Notes under the pieces: generated by a model
What the model saw: only the letters and a program-made list of their open reading frames with translations
The model's database searches: none
What the model was told of the DNA's origin: nothing
Translations under genes and position numbers: made by a program
Shown: in pieces, positions 16,524 to 25,017 of the stretch
Layout of the letters: each line of letters starts with the position of its first letter
Position numbering within the stretch: the first letter of the stretch is position 1
DNA from: Haladaptatus cibarius D43
Lineage (GTDB): Archaea > Halobacteriota > Halobacteria > Halobacteriales > Haladaptataceae
Assembly (NCBI RefSeq): GCF_000710615.1
Contig: NZ_JDTH01000013.1
Coordinates: 1-64,000, forward strand
Length of the DNA: 64,000 nt
Direction: 5' to 3'

Positions 16524-16611
16524 GTTTCAGGTGGGTGATTTGGGAGATATAAGCCTCAAAAAACCATATCTCGGGGTTTGAAACGATCCGAAACGGTGCA
16601 CGACGAGTTTC

Positions 16612-16621
16612 GGTTTTTATT
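16612..16621 (+). promoter_or_regulatory. TATA box for the gene at 16635
   Basis: TTTTTATTAC ends 14 nt before the ATG at 16635 and is centred close to the expected distance for a nearly leaderless message. It supports this ATG over the upstream frame beginning at 16578. Confidence 0.45.
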
Positions 16622-16634
16622 ACCCCCCGGTGGT

Positions 16635-17024
16635 ATGGCCGAATCGAGGAAAGCGAAAATGAGCCAAACTGATAGCGCCCCTCTCTGGAGTGCCCCCCAA
16701 GAATTCGAAGCCTCGTTGAAAAGTCTGCTAGCTGCCGCCGGACGCGGCGATGTCACGTTCGACCGTTCGTGGACATTTCGCTACGATGACGACAACCCTG
16801 ACCTGATGGTTGAGGTGACACGACTGGCTGGACAGTCTGGAATCACACGACCGTGTGGCAAGCACGCGCCGAAAATGCGCGCGGAAGCGTTCGAAACCGA
16901 ACTATCGGCCCTCCTCCGCGATGCGCACCGGTCGAACGTCGCGTTCGACCGTGCGTGGACCTTCCGCTGTGCAGATGGCTCTGACCTCATGGTCGAGATT
17001 ACACGCCTCGCAAAACCACAGTAA
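16635..17024 (+). CDS. Small protein with two tandem 'WTFR' repeats (paralogue of 351-740)
   Basis: A 129-residue protein with two repeats in the same arrangement as the gene at 351-740: FDRSWTFR...LMVEVTRLA and FDRAWTFR...LMVEITRLA. A short basic linker lies between them (HAPKMRAEAF). Both proteins begin with an MSQxD...W element, here at the second Met (16659), so that Met could be the true start. No membrane segment or signal is visible. Four repeats in total in this window agree on W-T-F-R and M-V-E, which suggests these residues form the core of an uncharacterised domain. Confidence 0.75.
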   Translation: MAESRKAKMSQTDSAPLWSAPQEFEASLKSLLAAAGRGDVTFDRSWTFRYDDDNPDLMVEVTRLAGQSGITRPCGKHAPKMRAEAFETELSALLRDAHRSNVAFDRAWTFRCADGSDLMVEITRLAKPQ

Positions 17025-17114
17025 CCCTCCTCGAACGGCTCACACAGCCGCCCTACTCTTATACCGGTCTTTACGCACTTTTCTGTACTATCGCGTTCCG
17101 AGAGCTTTCTGTTC

Positions 17115-17411
17115 TCACGTCAGTTCGATACCCTGTAGTTCACCGAGTGGTTGTCGTTCTTCCGCAACGGGCTTGAGACGGTCTACCTGCGGGTCGAGCC
17201 AGCCGCGCGCCCACTGCGTCTCGACGCGGAGGTAGTCGCCCGAGAACGTCTCAAGGAGGAGCGTGAAGCGGTCGTTCGTCCGGTCGATGTCGTGAACGTG
17301 GCAGTCGATGTCTACGTCGCTGACCGTGATTCGGAGGGGGTCTTCGATTCGGAGGCCGACGAACGCATCGACCAAGTCGGAAACCTTGTGGCGGCTTTCG
17401 GTCGCGCTCAT
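17115..17411 (-). CDS. Conserved-looking haloarchaeal protein, function unknown
   Basis: A 98-residue acidic protein. The first half looks like a small beta domain (RITVSDVDIDCHVHDIDRT) and the second has a WARGWLDPQVDRLKPV element. There are no membrane segments or metal-binding Cys pairs. Acidic composition and strong third-position GC support it as a real gene. It is convergent with the WTFR gene at 16635. I do not recognise the family. Confidence 0.65.
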   Translation of the reverse strand: MSATESRHKVSDLVDAFVGLRIEDPLRITVSDVDIDCHVHDIDRTNDRFTLLLETFSGDYLRVETQWARGWLDPQVDRLKPVAEERQPLGELQGIELT

Positions 17412-17605
17412 GTCATCTGGTCGTATTCAGTCCGGAGACAAAAAGGGGGAATACGGTTTCACACCGTTTTATTCACTACCGGACAGCTAACATACCGGTG
17501 CTGTCATGCGGTTTTATTCGGTTCCTGTCTGAATATTGTTAATACATCCAACCCCATATAAAAGATGGGCACACGAAGGCTAACCTCTTTGACTGTGTAT
17601 TTTGA

Positions 17606-18022
17606 ATGATAGGTCAAGATGTTTCGGGACTGCTACGCAATCGAGGTGCGAAAATGAAACAGGTCGTCAGTCACGTCGTCCGCGAGGCGGATGGATTCCA
17701 TGAGTCGATTCCGGTTCGCATCGACGAGTTCCGACTACAACACAATGGTTACGGCGGTATCGAGTGGACTGACAGAACCGAGACGGTAGTTTGCCGACGG
17801 GTCGGCGAGCAGTGGCAGGCAGTGGTCGAACGGAACGGCTTGACACGCGCCCTTCTCCCCGGATTGGGTTCGCAAAACCACGCCCTCTGGCTAGCACGAG
17901 AGTACATGGAGTTCGGGCGAACCTACGACACCGATGACGTGTGGAACGACCTTCCGCCCAGAGAACAGTCGAACCCCTTCCGCGACATTCTTTCGACCGA
18001 GCGCGACACCGCCTTCGTGTAG
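17606..18022 (+). CDS. Haloarchaeal protein of unknown function
   Basis: A 138-residue soluble protein. It contains a beta-rich middle (IEWTDRTETVVCRRVGEQWQ) and an acidic C-terminus (YDTDDVWNDLP). Starts are possible at 17606 and at the internal Met at 17654 (MKQVVSHVV). It lies 52 nt before the glmU-like gene in the same direction. Nothing in the sequence suggests a function. Confidence 0.6.
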   Translation: MIGQDVSGLLRNRGAKMKQVVSHVVREADGFHESIPVRIDEFRLQHNGYGGIEWTDRTETVVCRRVGEQWQAVVERNGLTRALLPGLGSQNHALWLAREYMEFGRTYDTDDVWNDLPPREQSNPFRDILSTERDTAFV

Positions 18023-18074
18023 TCTGACGGTTAGCCCGTGAATAATTATACGCCTTCTAGCGGAAGGTACTGCC

Positions 18075-19256
18075 ATGCAGGCAATCGTTCTTGCGGCGGG
18101 TGAAGGGACACGAATGCGACCGCTTTCCGGGTCGGTTCCGAAACCCATGTTGCCGGTCGCGGAGGAACCGCTGGTCGCACACACAGTTCGCGCCGCCGTC
18201 GAAGCAGGGGCCGACGAACTCGTTCTGGTCGTGGGATACGAGGCGGAGACGGTTCGTGAACATTTTGGCGAAGAGTACGCCGGAATCCCGGTCAAATACG
18301 CGATACAGGAAGAACAGCGCGGCACCGCGGACGCGGTACGTTCTGCACGCGACCACATCGACGGGCAGTTTGCGGTTCTCAACGGCGACAATCTCTACGA
18401 CACGCCCGCCGTGAAGCGCCTTCTGAGCAACGGCCCGAGCGTCGGTACGTTCCGGGTTGATGACCCGTCGAACTACGGTGTCATTTCGGCGGATGGAGAC
18501 ACTGTGACTGGAATTGTCGAAAAGCCGGACGACCCACCGACCGACCTCGCAAACACCGGGGCCTACGTCTTCCCCGAGGAAGCGCGTGACTGGCTCGACG
18601 TGGGCGAGAGCGAGCGCGGCGAGTTCGAGATTACGGACGTGGTCGAGCAAGTCATCGAGGAGTACGACGTAACGCCGGTCGAACTGGAACGATGGCTCGA
18701 CGTTGGTCGTCCGTGGGAACTGCTCGAAGCGAACGAGTGGAAACTTGGTGAACTCGAACGCGACGTTCAGGGCGACGTGAGCGACCAAGCTGTCATCGAC
18801 GGAACCGTCGTCGTCGAGGAAGGCGCGACGGTGAAAGCGGGTGTCGTCATCGAAGGCCCCGCACTGATTCGTTCGGGCGCGAGCATCGGACCGAACGCCT
18901 ACATTCGCGGGGCGACGCTCGTCGGCAAGGATGTAAAAGTCGGCCACAGCGTCGAAGTGAAAAACAGCGTTCTCTCCCCCGGTGCGACCGTCGGACACCT
19001 CTCTTACGTCGGCGATAGCGTCCTCGGACGCGACGTGAACTTCGGTGCGGGAACGAACGTGGCGAATCTCCGCCACGACGATGCGAATATCAAGTTCACC
19101 GTGAAAGGTGACCGCGTTTCGACCGACCGACGAAAGTTCGGTGTGGTGGCTGGCGACGAGGTCAAAACGGGAATCAACACCAGTCTCACGCCGGGGCTGA
19201 AGCTCTCGACGGGAGCGACGACGCTTCCGGGTGACGTTGTGACTCGGGACAAGTAG
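18075..19256 (+). CDS. glmU: Bifunctional sugar-1-phosphate nucleotidylyltransferase / acetyltransferase (GlmU-like)
   Basis: A 393-residue protein. Residues 1-230 form the nucleotidyltransferase domain, with LAAGEGTRMRPL and SVPKPMLPV at the nucleotide site and LNGDNLYD at the metal site. Residues about 245-385 are a left-handed beta-helix of hexapeptide repeats (VVIEGPALI, IGPNAYIRG) with the acetyltransferase signature FGAGTNVANLRHD. Archaeal relatives acetylate glucosamine-1-phosphate and form UDP-GlcNAc. With glmS at 50915 and glmM at 53272 the window encodes the whole fructose-6-P to UDP-GlcNAc route. A related alternative is a glucose- or mannose-1-phosphate transferase. Confidence 0.88.
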   Translation: MQAIVLAAGEGTRMRPLSGSVPKPMLPVAEEPLVAHTVRAAVEAGADELVLVVGYEAETVREHFGEEYAGIPVKYAIQEEQRGTADAVRSARDHIDGQFAVLNGDNLYDTPAVKRLLSNGPSVGTFRVDDPSNYGVISADGDTVTGIVEKPDDPPTDLANTGAYVFPEEARDWLDVGESERGEFEITDVVEQVIEEYDVTPVELERWLDVGRPWELLEANEWKLGELERDVQGDVSDQAVIDGTVVVEEGATVKAGVVIEGPALIRSGASIGPNAYIRGATLVGKDVKVGHSVEVKNSVLSPGATVGHLSYVGDSVLGRDVNFGAGTNVANLRHDDANIKFTVKGDRVSTDRRKFGVVAGDEVKTGINTSLTPGLKLSTGATTLPGDVVTRDK

Positions 19257-19323
19257 CGTCCGCTGCTCTCTTTGATATTGTACTACTGCGAATGATGTGA
19301 GAAGAAAGGGCCGTACTCGGACA

Positions 19324-19548
19324 CTACCGCATTTCCTCGCGGGCGCGGTCAGCTTTGTCCGGGTGGTTTGCGCGGCCTCGTTTCACTTCAGTAGCAGTCA
19401 TGCATTCGAAACAGCCGAAGACCTCGTTTTGATTATTTCCGAACACGCGGGTGAACTGTGGTGTTACGAACGAACCGCAGTTCCGGCACTGGGTGTCGGC
19501 CATCGTGCTGTCATCGACGTTTCGAGATGCGCTCATGTCTATCGACAT
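19324..19548 (-). CDS. Small zinc-ribbon protein, DUF7563-like
   Basis: A 74-residue protein with CRNCG and CFEC as metal ligands, with the spaced motif FVTPQFTRVFGNN between them. The ribbon matches that of 10990-11250. GGATAATAATAG on the coding strand (about 19573-19585) is a TATA-like element about 30 nt before the ATG at 19548, favouring that start over internal Mets at 19536 and 19503. The tail is charged and Arg/Lys-rich (RANHPDKADRAREEMR), which may touch nucleic acid. Function unknown. Confidence 0.7.
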   Translation of the reverse strand: MSIDMSASRNVDDSTMADTQCRNCGSFVTPQFTRVFGNNQNEVFGCFECMTATEVKRGRANHPDKADRAREEMR

Positions 19549-19681
19549 TGTATTCTCTCCTTCTCAGGATACCACTATTATTATCCAGCAGTTAATGGTG
19601 TGAAACGGAATGGAACAGTGTCGCAAAAAGAGATTGTTCCAACCGTCCCGCAACACTGTCATGCGATTTTTTGATATCTAT

Positions 19682-20923
19682 TTAACTATATGAATCTTCT
19701 TCATGTGGGGAGCGTGCACCGCTCGGTTTCGCCCCATCGAGATAGACGATGTTCCCGCGTCCGACGCGAAGGCGGTTGACATCTCCGCGGTCTTCCATCC
19801 GTGAGAGCAGTCGGCTCACCTTCGACTTCGACCAGCCCGTCTCCTCGACGACGTCTACCTGCTTCATCCGCCCGCGATTTTCCCGGAGTAGTTGGAGGAC
19901 AACGCCTTCGTCGGTGAGGATGTCTTCCGACTCGTCTGCGTCCTCTTCGGGCGGTGGCGTTTCGTTCGTGTCGCGTACTTCTGTTACGGATACCGGTGGG
20001 TCGGAGTCGTCGTTGTTCGTTCTCCAAAGGAGTGCCGCCGCACCGACGACACCCATACCGACGATTGCGACGAGCAGCAACTGAACGCCTGAAATGCCAC
20101 CCGACTGCGCGTCCTCATCTCCCGGATTCGCCGCAGTCGTGTTGGTGGCGTCGTTTGGGTCGTTCGGATCGAGATTTGGGTCGTTGTATTCGGTTCCATC
20201 GTCGACTTTGTCCCCATCCGTATCGGGGTCGCTTGGGTCTGTGTCGATATTGAGTTCGAGTCCGTCACGAAGCCCATCGTTATCTGTGTCGGCTTTCGTG
20301 GGGTCGAGTCGCGGGTTGTCGTACTCCTGACCATCCGGGATGCCGTCGCCGTCCATATCCCAGTTGCGGAACGCGGTTTCGTTCCATCCCGTTTCACTCT
20401 GATTGACCTCGAACTCGTTTTCCAGTCCGTCGTTGTCCACGTCACCGCTCTTCGTGATGACGGTTTGGTTGATACTGCGGTTGTCTATCGTAGGCGCATC
20501 GTTGTTGAACGTCGGTCTGACGCGGAAGAAAATCGTTCGCTCGCCCGGTTCAACCGCTGTCGAGCCGTTGAGTTCGACGGTTGCGGTCGAACCATTTCCG
20601 ATTTTCGTGCTTCGACAGTCGAGTTCTTCGGCGTTACCACTCCCCCGACGCTCGTACAGACAGACCGCGTACTGGTCTTCGCTGGCGTTTATTTGAAACG
20701 TGACGTTGGCGGTGTACGGTTCGGATTGCCAAACATATGTCGTGTCAGCTGTCGTTGCAACGACGGCCGTTCCAGTTTGGTTGACGGTGACGATACGACC
20801 GACATCCGATTCGGATTGCCCACCCACGGACATCGGAACCGAAGCGAAACCGGCAACGACGAGAACGACGACAAACACGGCATAGAGCGTCCACCGGTCA
20901 CGGTTCCCGAAGCCGAGATACAT
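19682..20923 (-). CDS. Calcium-repeat membrane protein with cytoplasmic winged helix (copy 1)
   Basis: A 413-residue protein. A signal/anchor segment (about 11-30) precedes an ectodomain with YVWQSEP and one Cys pair (C88, C103). Four DxDxDG-type repeats follow (about 161-245), resembling thrombospondin type 3 calcium repeats. One membrane segment (about 280-300) then leads to an acidic linker and a winged helix (about 333-395) with TGWSKSKVSRLLSRME. The layout fits a one-protein sensor binding Ca2+ outside and DNA inside, though the calcium and DNA roles are inferred. The ATG at 20923 gives a normal signal peptide. A TTG at 20983 is possible. It follows the DUF7344-like gene at 21174 in the same direction. 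Confidence 0.78.
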   Translation of the reverse strand: MYLGFGNRDRWTLYAVFVVVLVVAGFASVPMSVGGQSESDVGRIVTVNQTGTAVVATTADTTYVWQSEPYTANVTFQINASEDQYAVCLYERRGSGNAEELDCRSTKIGNGSTATVELNGSTAVEPGERTIFFRVRPTFNNDAPTIDNRSINQTVITKSGDVDNDGLENEFEVNQSETGWNETAFRNWDMDGDGIPDGQEYDNPRLDPTKADTDNDGLRDGLELNIDTDPSDPDTDGDKVDDGTEYNDPNLDPNDPNDATNTTAANPGDEDAQSGGISGVQLLLVAIVGMGVVGAAALLWRTNNDDSDPPVSVTEVRDTNETPPPEEDADESEDILTDEGVVLQLLRENRGRMKQVDVVEETGWSKSKVSRLLSRMEDRGDVNRLRVGRGNIVYLDGAKPSGARSPHEEDSYS

Positions 20924-21173
20924 TTTTTTCGAGTACGTAGAGCGAGGTTTAGTACCTTCGGCATTTAGTTCTGTGTCAGACAAAACTAACGCATTAAAAT
21001 CTGAATTTATTAAAACATGTATGTATTTTTATACGTTCGATTTCCGTCTCTGAACGGTAGAACCATTCGACTACCACCTAAGTAGAAAGCCGGAGGCTGT
21101 TCGTAGTCGTCTCGGGACTGTGTTGGGGTTGGAAACGTTAGAAGCGGTGAATCTGAAACAACGGAACCCGTGA

Positions 21174-21767
21174 CTATCGAAGCGCAAACTGGGCACTCGA
21201 AATAGCGGCGTAGAGACAGACGACGAAGGCCCCGAGGACGTGTGTCGGAGCGGCAGAGAGAAGCGGGGCGTTCAACCACGCGGCGGCGAAGGTTCCGGCG
21301 CTCGCCGCGGTTGCCCAGCGATAGTAGCTAAACCAGCGGTCATCGTCCATTTCGGATTCGGCATCGGCCGCATCGTCCACGTTGGTACTGCCGACCGTCG
21401 TCGTGTCGAGGTACGGGTCGAACTGGTCTGCCAACGGGCCGCGTTCGACGATGCCGCGGCTTTGGTTGTACTCGATGATGCCCTCGTTGTCGAGTTTTGG
21501 GAGATGCGACTGGTAGAGGGCAATGTACACGCGCTGGCGCTCGTCCGAGGCGAGCGCTTGGAGGGTCGTGTCGTTCTCCCACGCGGCGACCTGTTCCGCG
21601 AGGTCGCGCATTTCGACCGCGCCGTCGTGTTCTTTCAGGTAGCGAAGCGCATGGCGTCTGCGCTGTGTCTGGAGGATGTGGAAAATTTTGTCCTTCGAGA
21701 GTTCGTCCGGGTCGTCGTCGTTCGGCAACGACGGGCCGTCAGAGAGAGTCTGCGTCGTAGCGCTCAT
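21174..21767 (-). CDS. DUF7344-like winged-helix protein with two C-terminal membrane segments (copy C)
   Basis: A 197-residue paralogue of the genes at 886, 2662 and 48285. KDKIFHILQTQRRRHALRYL, MRDLAEQVAAWEND and YQSHLPKLDNEGIIEYNQSRG form the winged helix. The C-terminus starts FSYYRWAT and carries two hydrophobic segments that match the others less closely. The ATG at 21767 is chosen; the long upstream extension is Cys/Arg-rich and unlikely. The calcium-repeat membrane regulator follows 250 nt downstream in the same direction. The same gene pair recurs at 48285-50552. Confidence 0.8.
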   Translation of the reverse strand: MSATTQTLSDGPSLPNDDDPDELSKDKIFHILQTQRRRHALRYLKEHDGAVEMRDLAEQVAAWENDTTLQALASDERQRVYIALYQSHLPKLDNEGIIEYNQSRGIVERGPLADQFDPYLDTTTVGSTNVDDAADAESEMDDDRWFSYYRWATAASAGTFAAAWLNAPLLSAAPTHVLGAFVVCLYAAISSAQFALR

Positions 21768-21947
21768 TGTCTTGATACAGGGCAGACATGGATAGCACAT
21801 AAAGCAAACCGACCCTCTCGCTTCCTTGCGAGCCGTTGCATTCCGTTTACGTCTTGCGATTGTACGATTTGAACGAAGCAAAATATTACTCAAAATTCAT
21901 ACTGGTTTCTAACTGAGTCATGGAATACGACAGATGTTAGGGAGTGT

Positions 21948-22133
21948 CTAACTTCCCCATAGCGATTGAGCGACTGTCAGCGCAGTGAACAACGCGATGA
22001 CGACGCCCGTTGATTGCATCATCGTGAGATGTTCGAGTGGCCCGAGGTTGAGCACGGTGCAACCGAACAGTAGTGTCGAAACTACTGACAGCCCGAGATA
22101 GTAGTGAGCGTACCGTGGCTCGTGTGTCGTCAT
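21948..22133 (-). CDS. Free-standing DUF7344-type membrane half (two membrane segments, no winged helix)
   Basis: A 61-residue protein aligning to the C-terminal membrane halves of the DUF7344-like copies: HYYLGLSVVSTLLFG here against EAYYLGISVFSTILLAG in copy B, and ALFTALTVAQ against AMFALVTLAQ. It lacks the winged helix. Its ATG overlaps the stop of the upstream glycosyltransferase by four bases (ATGA), so the two are translationally coupled. It may be a truncated relative or a small membrane partner of the full-length proteins. Length and composition argue against chance, since the match spans the whole protein. Confidence 0.7.
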   Translation of the reverse strand: MTTHEPRYAHYYLGLSVVSTLLFGCTVLNLGPLEHLTMMQSTGVVIALFTALTVAQSLWGS

Positions 22134-23044
22134 CCGATGTTCGCTCTGGCGCCAGAGTACAGGTTCATCATGAGTCCCGGAACTTGGCGCAGTTCAGGTC
22201 GTTTCGACCGTCGTAGATACCGGAACCCGGTACGGAACTGCCCTTCGTCCAGATAGTGTCTGGCGAGGATGTAGTTGTGTGCACCCGTGACGTCGATACC
22301 CTGCTGTTCGAGACGCTCGACTTCCTCGGCGAAGGTTCGTCGGTAGTGTTCGTCCGCCTTCGCCACCGCATCTGCCGGTGGTGACCCGGTTTCGTACCGG
22401 AGAAGCAGTGGTTCGTTCACGCAGGCGAGTTTGCCGTGTTTGAGGACGCGGATGAGGAACTCGGGGTCTTGAAACCGGTCGAACGACTCGTCGAAGCCGT
22501 CGATTTTTCGCGCAATGTCGCTTTCCACGATGAGGGTGGAACCGGCGCTGGTGTGAAGACTGTCGCTTAGCAGTGGCCCAATGAGTTCCTTGCCACCTTC
22601 CGCACCTTCGGTTTTGTTCCGCCGCGAAATCAGTTGTGTCGCCCACTTCATAATCGGATTCTGCCCGTCGGGATAGACGGTTTCCGCTTTACAGTAGGCC
22701 GCAATCCAGTCGTCCGACCGCAGTTGTAGAGTGAGAACTTGCTTTTCGAGTTTGGTCGGAAGCCAGACGTCGTCCGAATCGAGAAACGCCATGTACTCTC
22801 CTTCGGCGTGTTCGATTCCCGTATTTCGCGCAGCACTCGCACCCTGATTTTCTTCGTGTTCGAAAAAGCGGATTCGCTCGTCGTCGTAGGATGCGACGAC
22901 GTCTGCCGTGTCGTCGTCAGAAGCGTCGTCCACGATGATGAGTTCTAGCTTTTCGAGCGTCTGCGAAAGGACGCTCTCTACGGTTCGGGGCAGGGAATGT
23001 GCCCGGTTGTACGTCGGCACGATAACGCTCACAGTCGGGGCCAT
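22130..23044 (-). CDS. Family 2 glycosyltransferase
   Basis: A 304-residue GT-A fold enzyme. VSVIVPTYNRAHSL, DDASDDDT and AARNTGIEHAEGEYMAFLDSDDVW are the classic GT2 nucleotide-sugar and metal-binding motifs. The C-terminal half covers the acceptor side. There is no membrane segment, so it should act on a lipid-linked or soluble acceptor at the inner face. The ATG at 23044 is chosen because the frame beyond starts with TTG. A TATA-like GATAATAAAGC (sense strand, 23073-23083) is 30-40 nt upstream. It is the first clear glycan gene on this side of the locus. Confidence 0.92.
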   Translation of the reverse strand: MAPTVSVIVPTYNRAHSLPRTVESVLSQTLEKLELIIVDDASDDDTADVVASYDDERIRFFEHEENQGASAARNTGIEHAEGEYMAFLDSDDVWLPTKLEKQVLTLQLRSDDWIAAYCKAETVYPDGQNPIMKWATQLISRRNKTEGAEGGKELIGPLLSDSLHTSAGSTLIVESDIARKIDGFDESFDRFQDPEFLIRVLKHGKLACVNEPLLLRYETGSPPADAVAKADEHYRRTFAEEVERLEQQGIDVTGAHNYILARHYLDEGQFRTGFRYLRRSKRPELRQVPGLMMNLYSGARANIG

Positions 23045-23072
23045 TCGTTGCTCCAACGTCCGTCTCCTCGGG

Positions 23073-23084
23073 GCTTTATTATCG
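23073..23084 (-). promoter_or_regulatory. TATA-like element of the glycosyltransferase gene
   Basis: On the coding strand this reads CGATAATAAAGC. Similar RTAATAAARY elements precede several other genes of the glycan locus (near 26526, 30685, 40276, 47938 and 57815). Confidence 0.45.
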
Positions 23085-23089
23085 ACTTC

Positions 23090-23773
23090 CTAATCGTGAA
23101 GCGCCACCGCGAGCAGGACGACGGCGACGAGTAGGAGTACCAGCGAGCCCAGCGAAAGTCCGGACGGGCCGACCCCACCGGAAAATTTCGCGGTTTCGAC
23201 CGCAAGCAGTGCGACGAGTCCCGTCCCGGCGATATGCACGAGTTCCGTCTCGCGCGTTTCCCGACCACGGCCGAGATGCTCGCCGACGTTAATCGCGTGT
23301 TCTCCGGCATCCCACGCAACGACGGTTGCGGCCCCCGCCAGTAAGAGCGCCCCGAGCGAAACCGCGTTGAAGATGCCGGACGCGAGGACGGCGACGAAGA
23401 CGAGTCCCGTGCCAACTTTCACGAGCGTCCGTGACCCGGTTCCGCGCACGGGGACGAGCGCGAGCGCGAGGACGAAGATGCCGAACAGCCCCGGAATCAA
23501 TCGAATGATTCCACTCATTCCGACGACTCCCGAAAACGCGACGCCGACCGCACCAGCGAATCCTGCGAGGCCGAGCGTTCCGACCAACGCACCGGCGATT
23601 TTCCAGTCGCGTCGCCAGAGGCCGAAACCTCCGGTGAGTGCGGTCACGCCGACCGCTTCGAGCGCCAACGCGGTTGTTGATGCGTTCAGTTTCCACATCG
23701 CGGCCAGCGCGACACAGACCGCGAGCGCGCTGGCCAGCCGAGTCGGTCGCCGGGTTGCGATTGCTGTACTCAT
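23090..23773 (-). CDS. Polytopic membrane protein, DUF7519-like
   Basis: A 227-residue protein with about seven to eight hydrophobic segments and short loops. It ends a tightly packed minus-strand unit with DUF58, DUF7269-like and DUF4129-like genes, overlapping the DUF58 stop by four bases (ATGA). In haloarchaea such cassettes usually also carry a MoxR AAA ATPase gene. I see none here. The family name is recalled from such operons rather than searched. The function is unknown, probably envelope-related. Confidence 0.65.
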   Translation of the reverse strand: MSTAIATRRPTRLASALAVCVALAAMWKLNASTTALALEAVGVTALTGGFGLWRRDWKIAGALVGTLGLAGFAGAVGVAFSGVVGMSGIIRLIPGLFGIFVLALALVPVRGTGSRTLVKVGTGLVFVAVLASGIFNAVSLGALLLAGAATVVAWDAGEHAINVGEHLGRGRETRETELVHIAGTGLVALLAVETAKFSGGVGPSGLSLGSLVLLLVAVVLLAVALHD

Positions 23774-25017
23774 GCGTTCACCTTCCGTGGCCGGTTCATC
23801 AGCGCCGCGGCGAGCGGCGTTTCGGATTTCCATTCGACCACCGGCACACCGGACTTCCGGAGCGCACTGAGTCGATTTTCTCGTTCGACACCGGCGAGAC
23901 GCTGCCCGACGCTTTCCTCGCCGGTCACGTCCGGACTGATGACGCTCACCCGGTGGCCGTAGGCGTCCAGTCGCCGGGCCGTTTCGACGATTGCGTCGTC
24001 GGAAAGCGGCGACAGGAGGACGACCTGTGTCGTGCTCGAAAGCCGCATCCGAAGCTGTTCGACCTGTTCTTCGTGTTCTGGCTCCTCCGTCGGCGGTATC
24101 GAGGCGAAGGCGGAATGGGTTGCCAACAGTCGTTGTGCCTTCGCGCGATGGCTTCGTCCTGCACCGGGTTCGAGCCAACAGGCTTCCCGCCCGAACGCGG
24201 CAAGGCCGACGAGATTTCTGTCGCGGTGGAGTGAACCAAGCAACTGTTCGGCGGCGGAGACGCTGTACGCTACAGCGTGCGGTTCGTCGGTTGCGGCCCG
24301 ATATGCGACGGCGCGCGCGTCGACCAACAGCACGACGGTTGCCGCGTTCTCCTCGCGGTATTCGACGGTCGTCAGGTCGCCAGTTCGGGCGTACCGATTC
24401 CAGTCGATTCGGTGCATGGCATCACCAGCACGGTACTCCCGGGTGCGGTAGAATTCGATACCACTGCCACCTTTTTGCGCGACGATTCGTCCGACTTGGT
24501 CGAGGGTTTGATCGCGTAGTGGGCCGTCTGCCTCGGTTGCGGTGCAGTCGAGTTCGGTGTCAGCGGAGATGGTCGTCTCGACCTCCCATGCGCCACTGAT
24601 GTCGCGCGCGACGACCGTGGCGGGTTCGAACGGATGTTTTCCGTGTTTGGTGCCGACACGGTACGAAAAGCTGACCGACCGCCCCGGCCAGAAAACTGCG
24701 CCTTTTCGCGGCGAACCGACGGAAACGGAGAGTAGCGCGGGTACGCCGTCTACAATTCGAACGTCGGGAAGAAACCCGCCTTCGTTGGTCACCGTGACGG
24801 TGACCGTCACCTCGTCGCCGGGGCGAGGCGTGCTATTGCTCAGTCGTCGCTCGATGCGGAGTTTCGGCGTTGGTTCCGAGAGAACGTGGGGATACGCGGC
24901 GAAGACAACGCCGATAACCGAAAGCAGGAGCATCGACGGGCGGTCTATGGCGAGTCCGACTGCGCCCGCGGCCAGCGACAGCGCGATGACGCCGCGCCAG
25001 CGGTGCGTTTCCGTCAT
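23770..25017 (-). CDS. DUF58 domain protein (vWA-like fold)
   Basis: A 415-residue protein with two N-terminal membrane segments (about 8-45), a beta-rich domain (about 60-150), and the DUF58 core. The core includes FYRTREYRAGDAMHRIDWNRYARTG, the family signature, and VVLLVDARA, whose Asp is the metal-site position of vWA folds. It usually works with a MoxR ATPase in assembling cell-surface or membrane complexes. It overlaps its upstream neighbour by four bases, so the unit is one operon. Confidence 0.9.
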   Translation of the reverse strand: MTETHRWRGVIALSLAAGAVGLAIDRPSMLLLSVIGVVFAAYPHVLSEPTPKLRIERRLSNSTPRPGDEVTVTVTVTNEGGFLPDVRIVDGVPALLSVSVGSPRKGAVFWPGRSVSFSYRVGTKHGKHPFEPATVVARDISGAWEVETTISADTELDCTATEADGPLRDQTLDQVGRIVAQKGGSGIEFYRTREYRAGDAMHRIDWNRYARTGDLTTVEYREENAATVVLLVDARAVAYRAATDEPHAVAYSVSAAEQLLGSLHRDRNLVGLAAFGREACWLEPGAGRSHRAKAQRLLATHSAFASIPPTEEPEHEEQVEQLRMRLSSTTQVVLLSPLSDDAIVETARRLDAYGHRVSVISPDVTGEESVGQRLAGVERENRLSALRKSGVPVVEWKSETPLAAALMNRPRKVNA

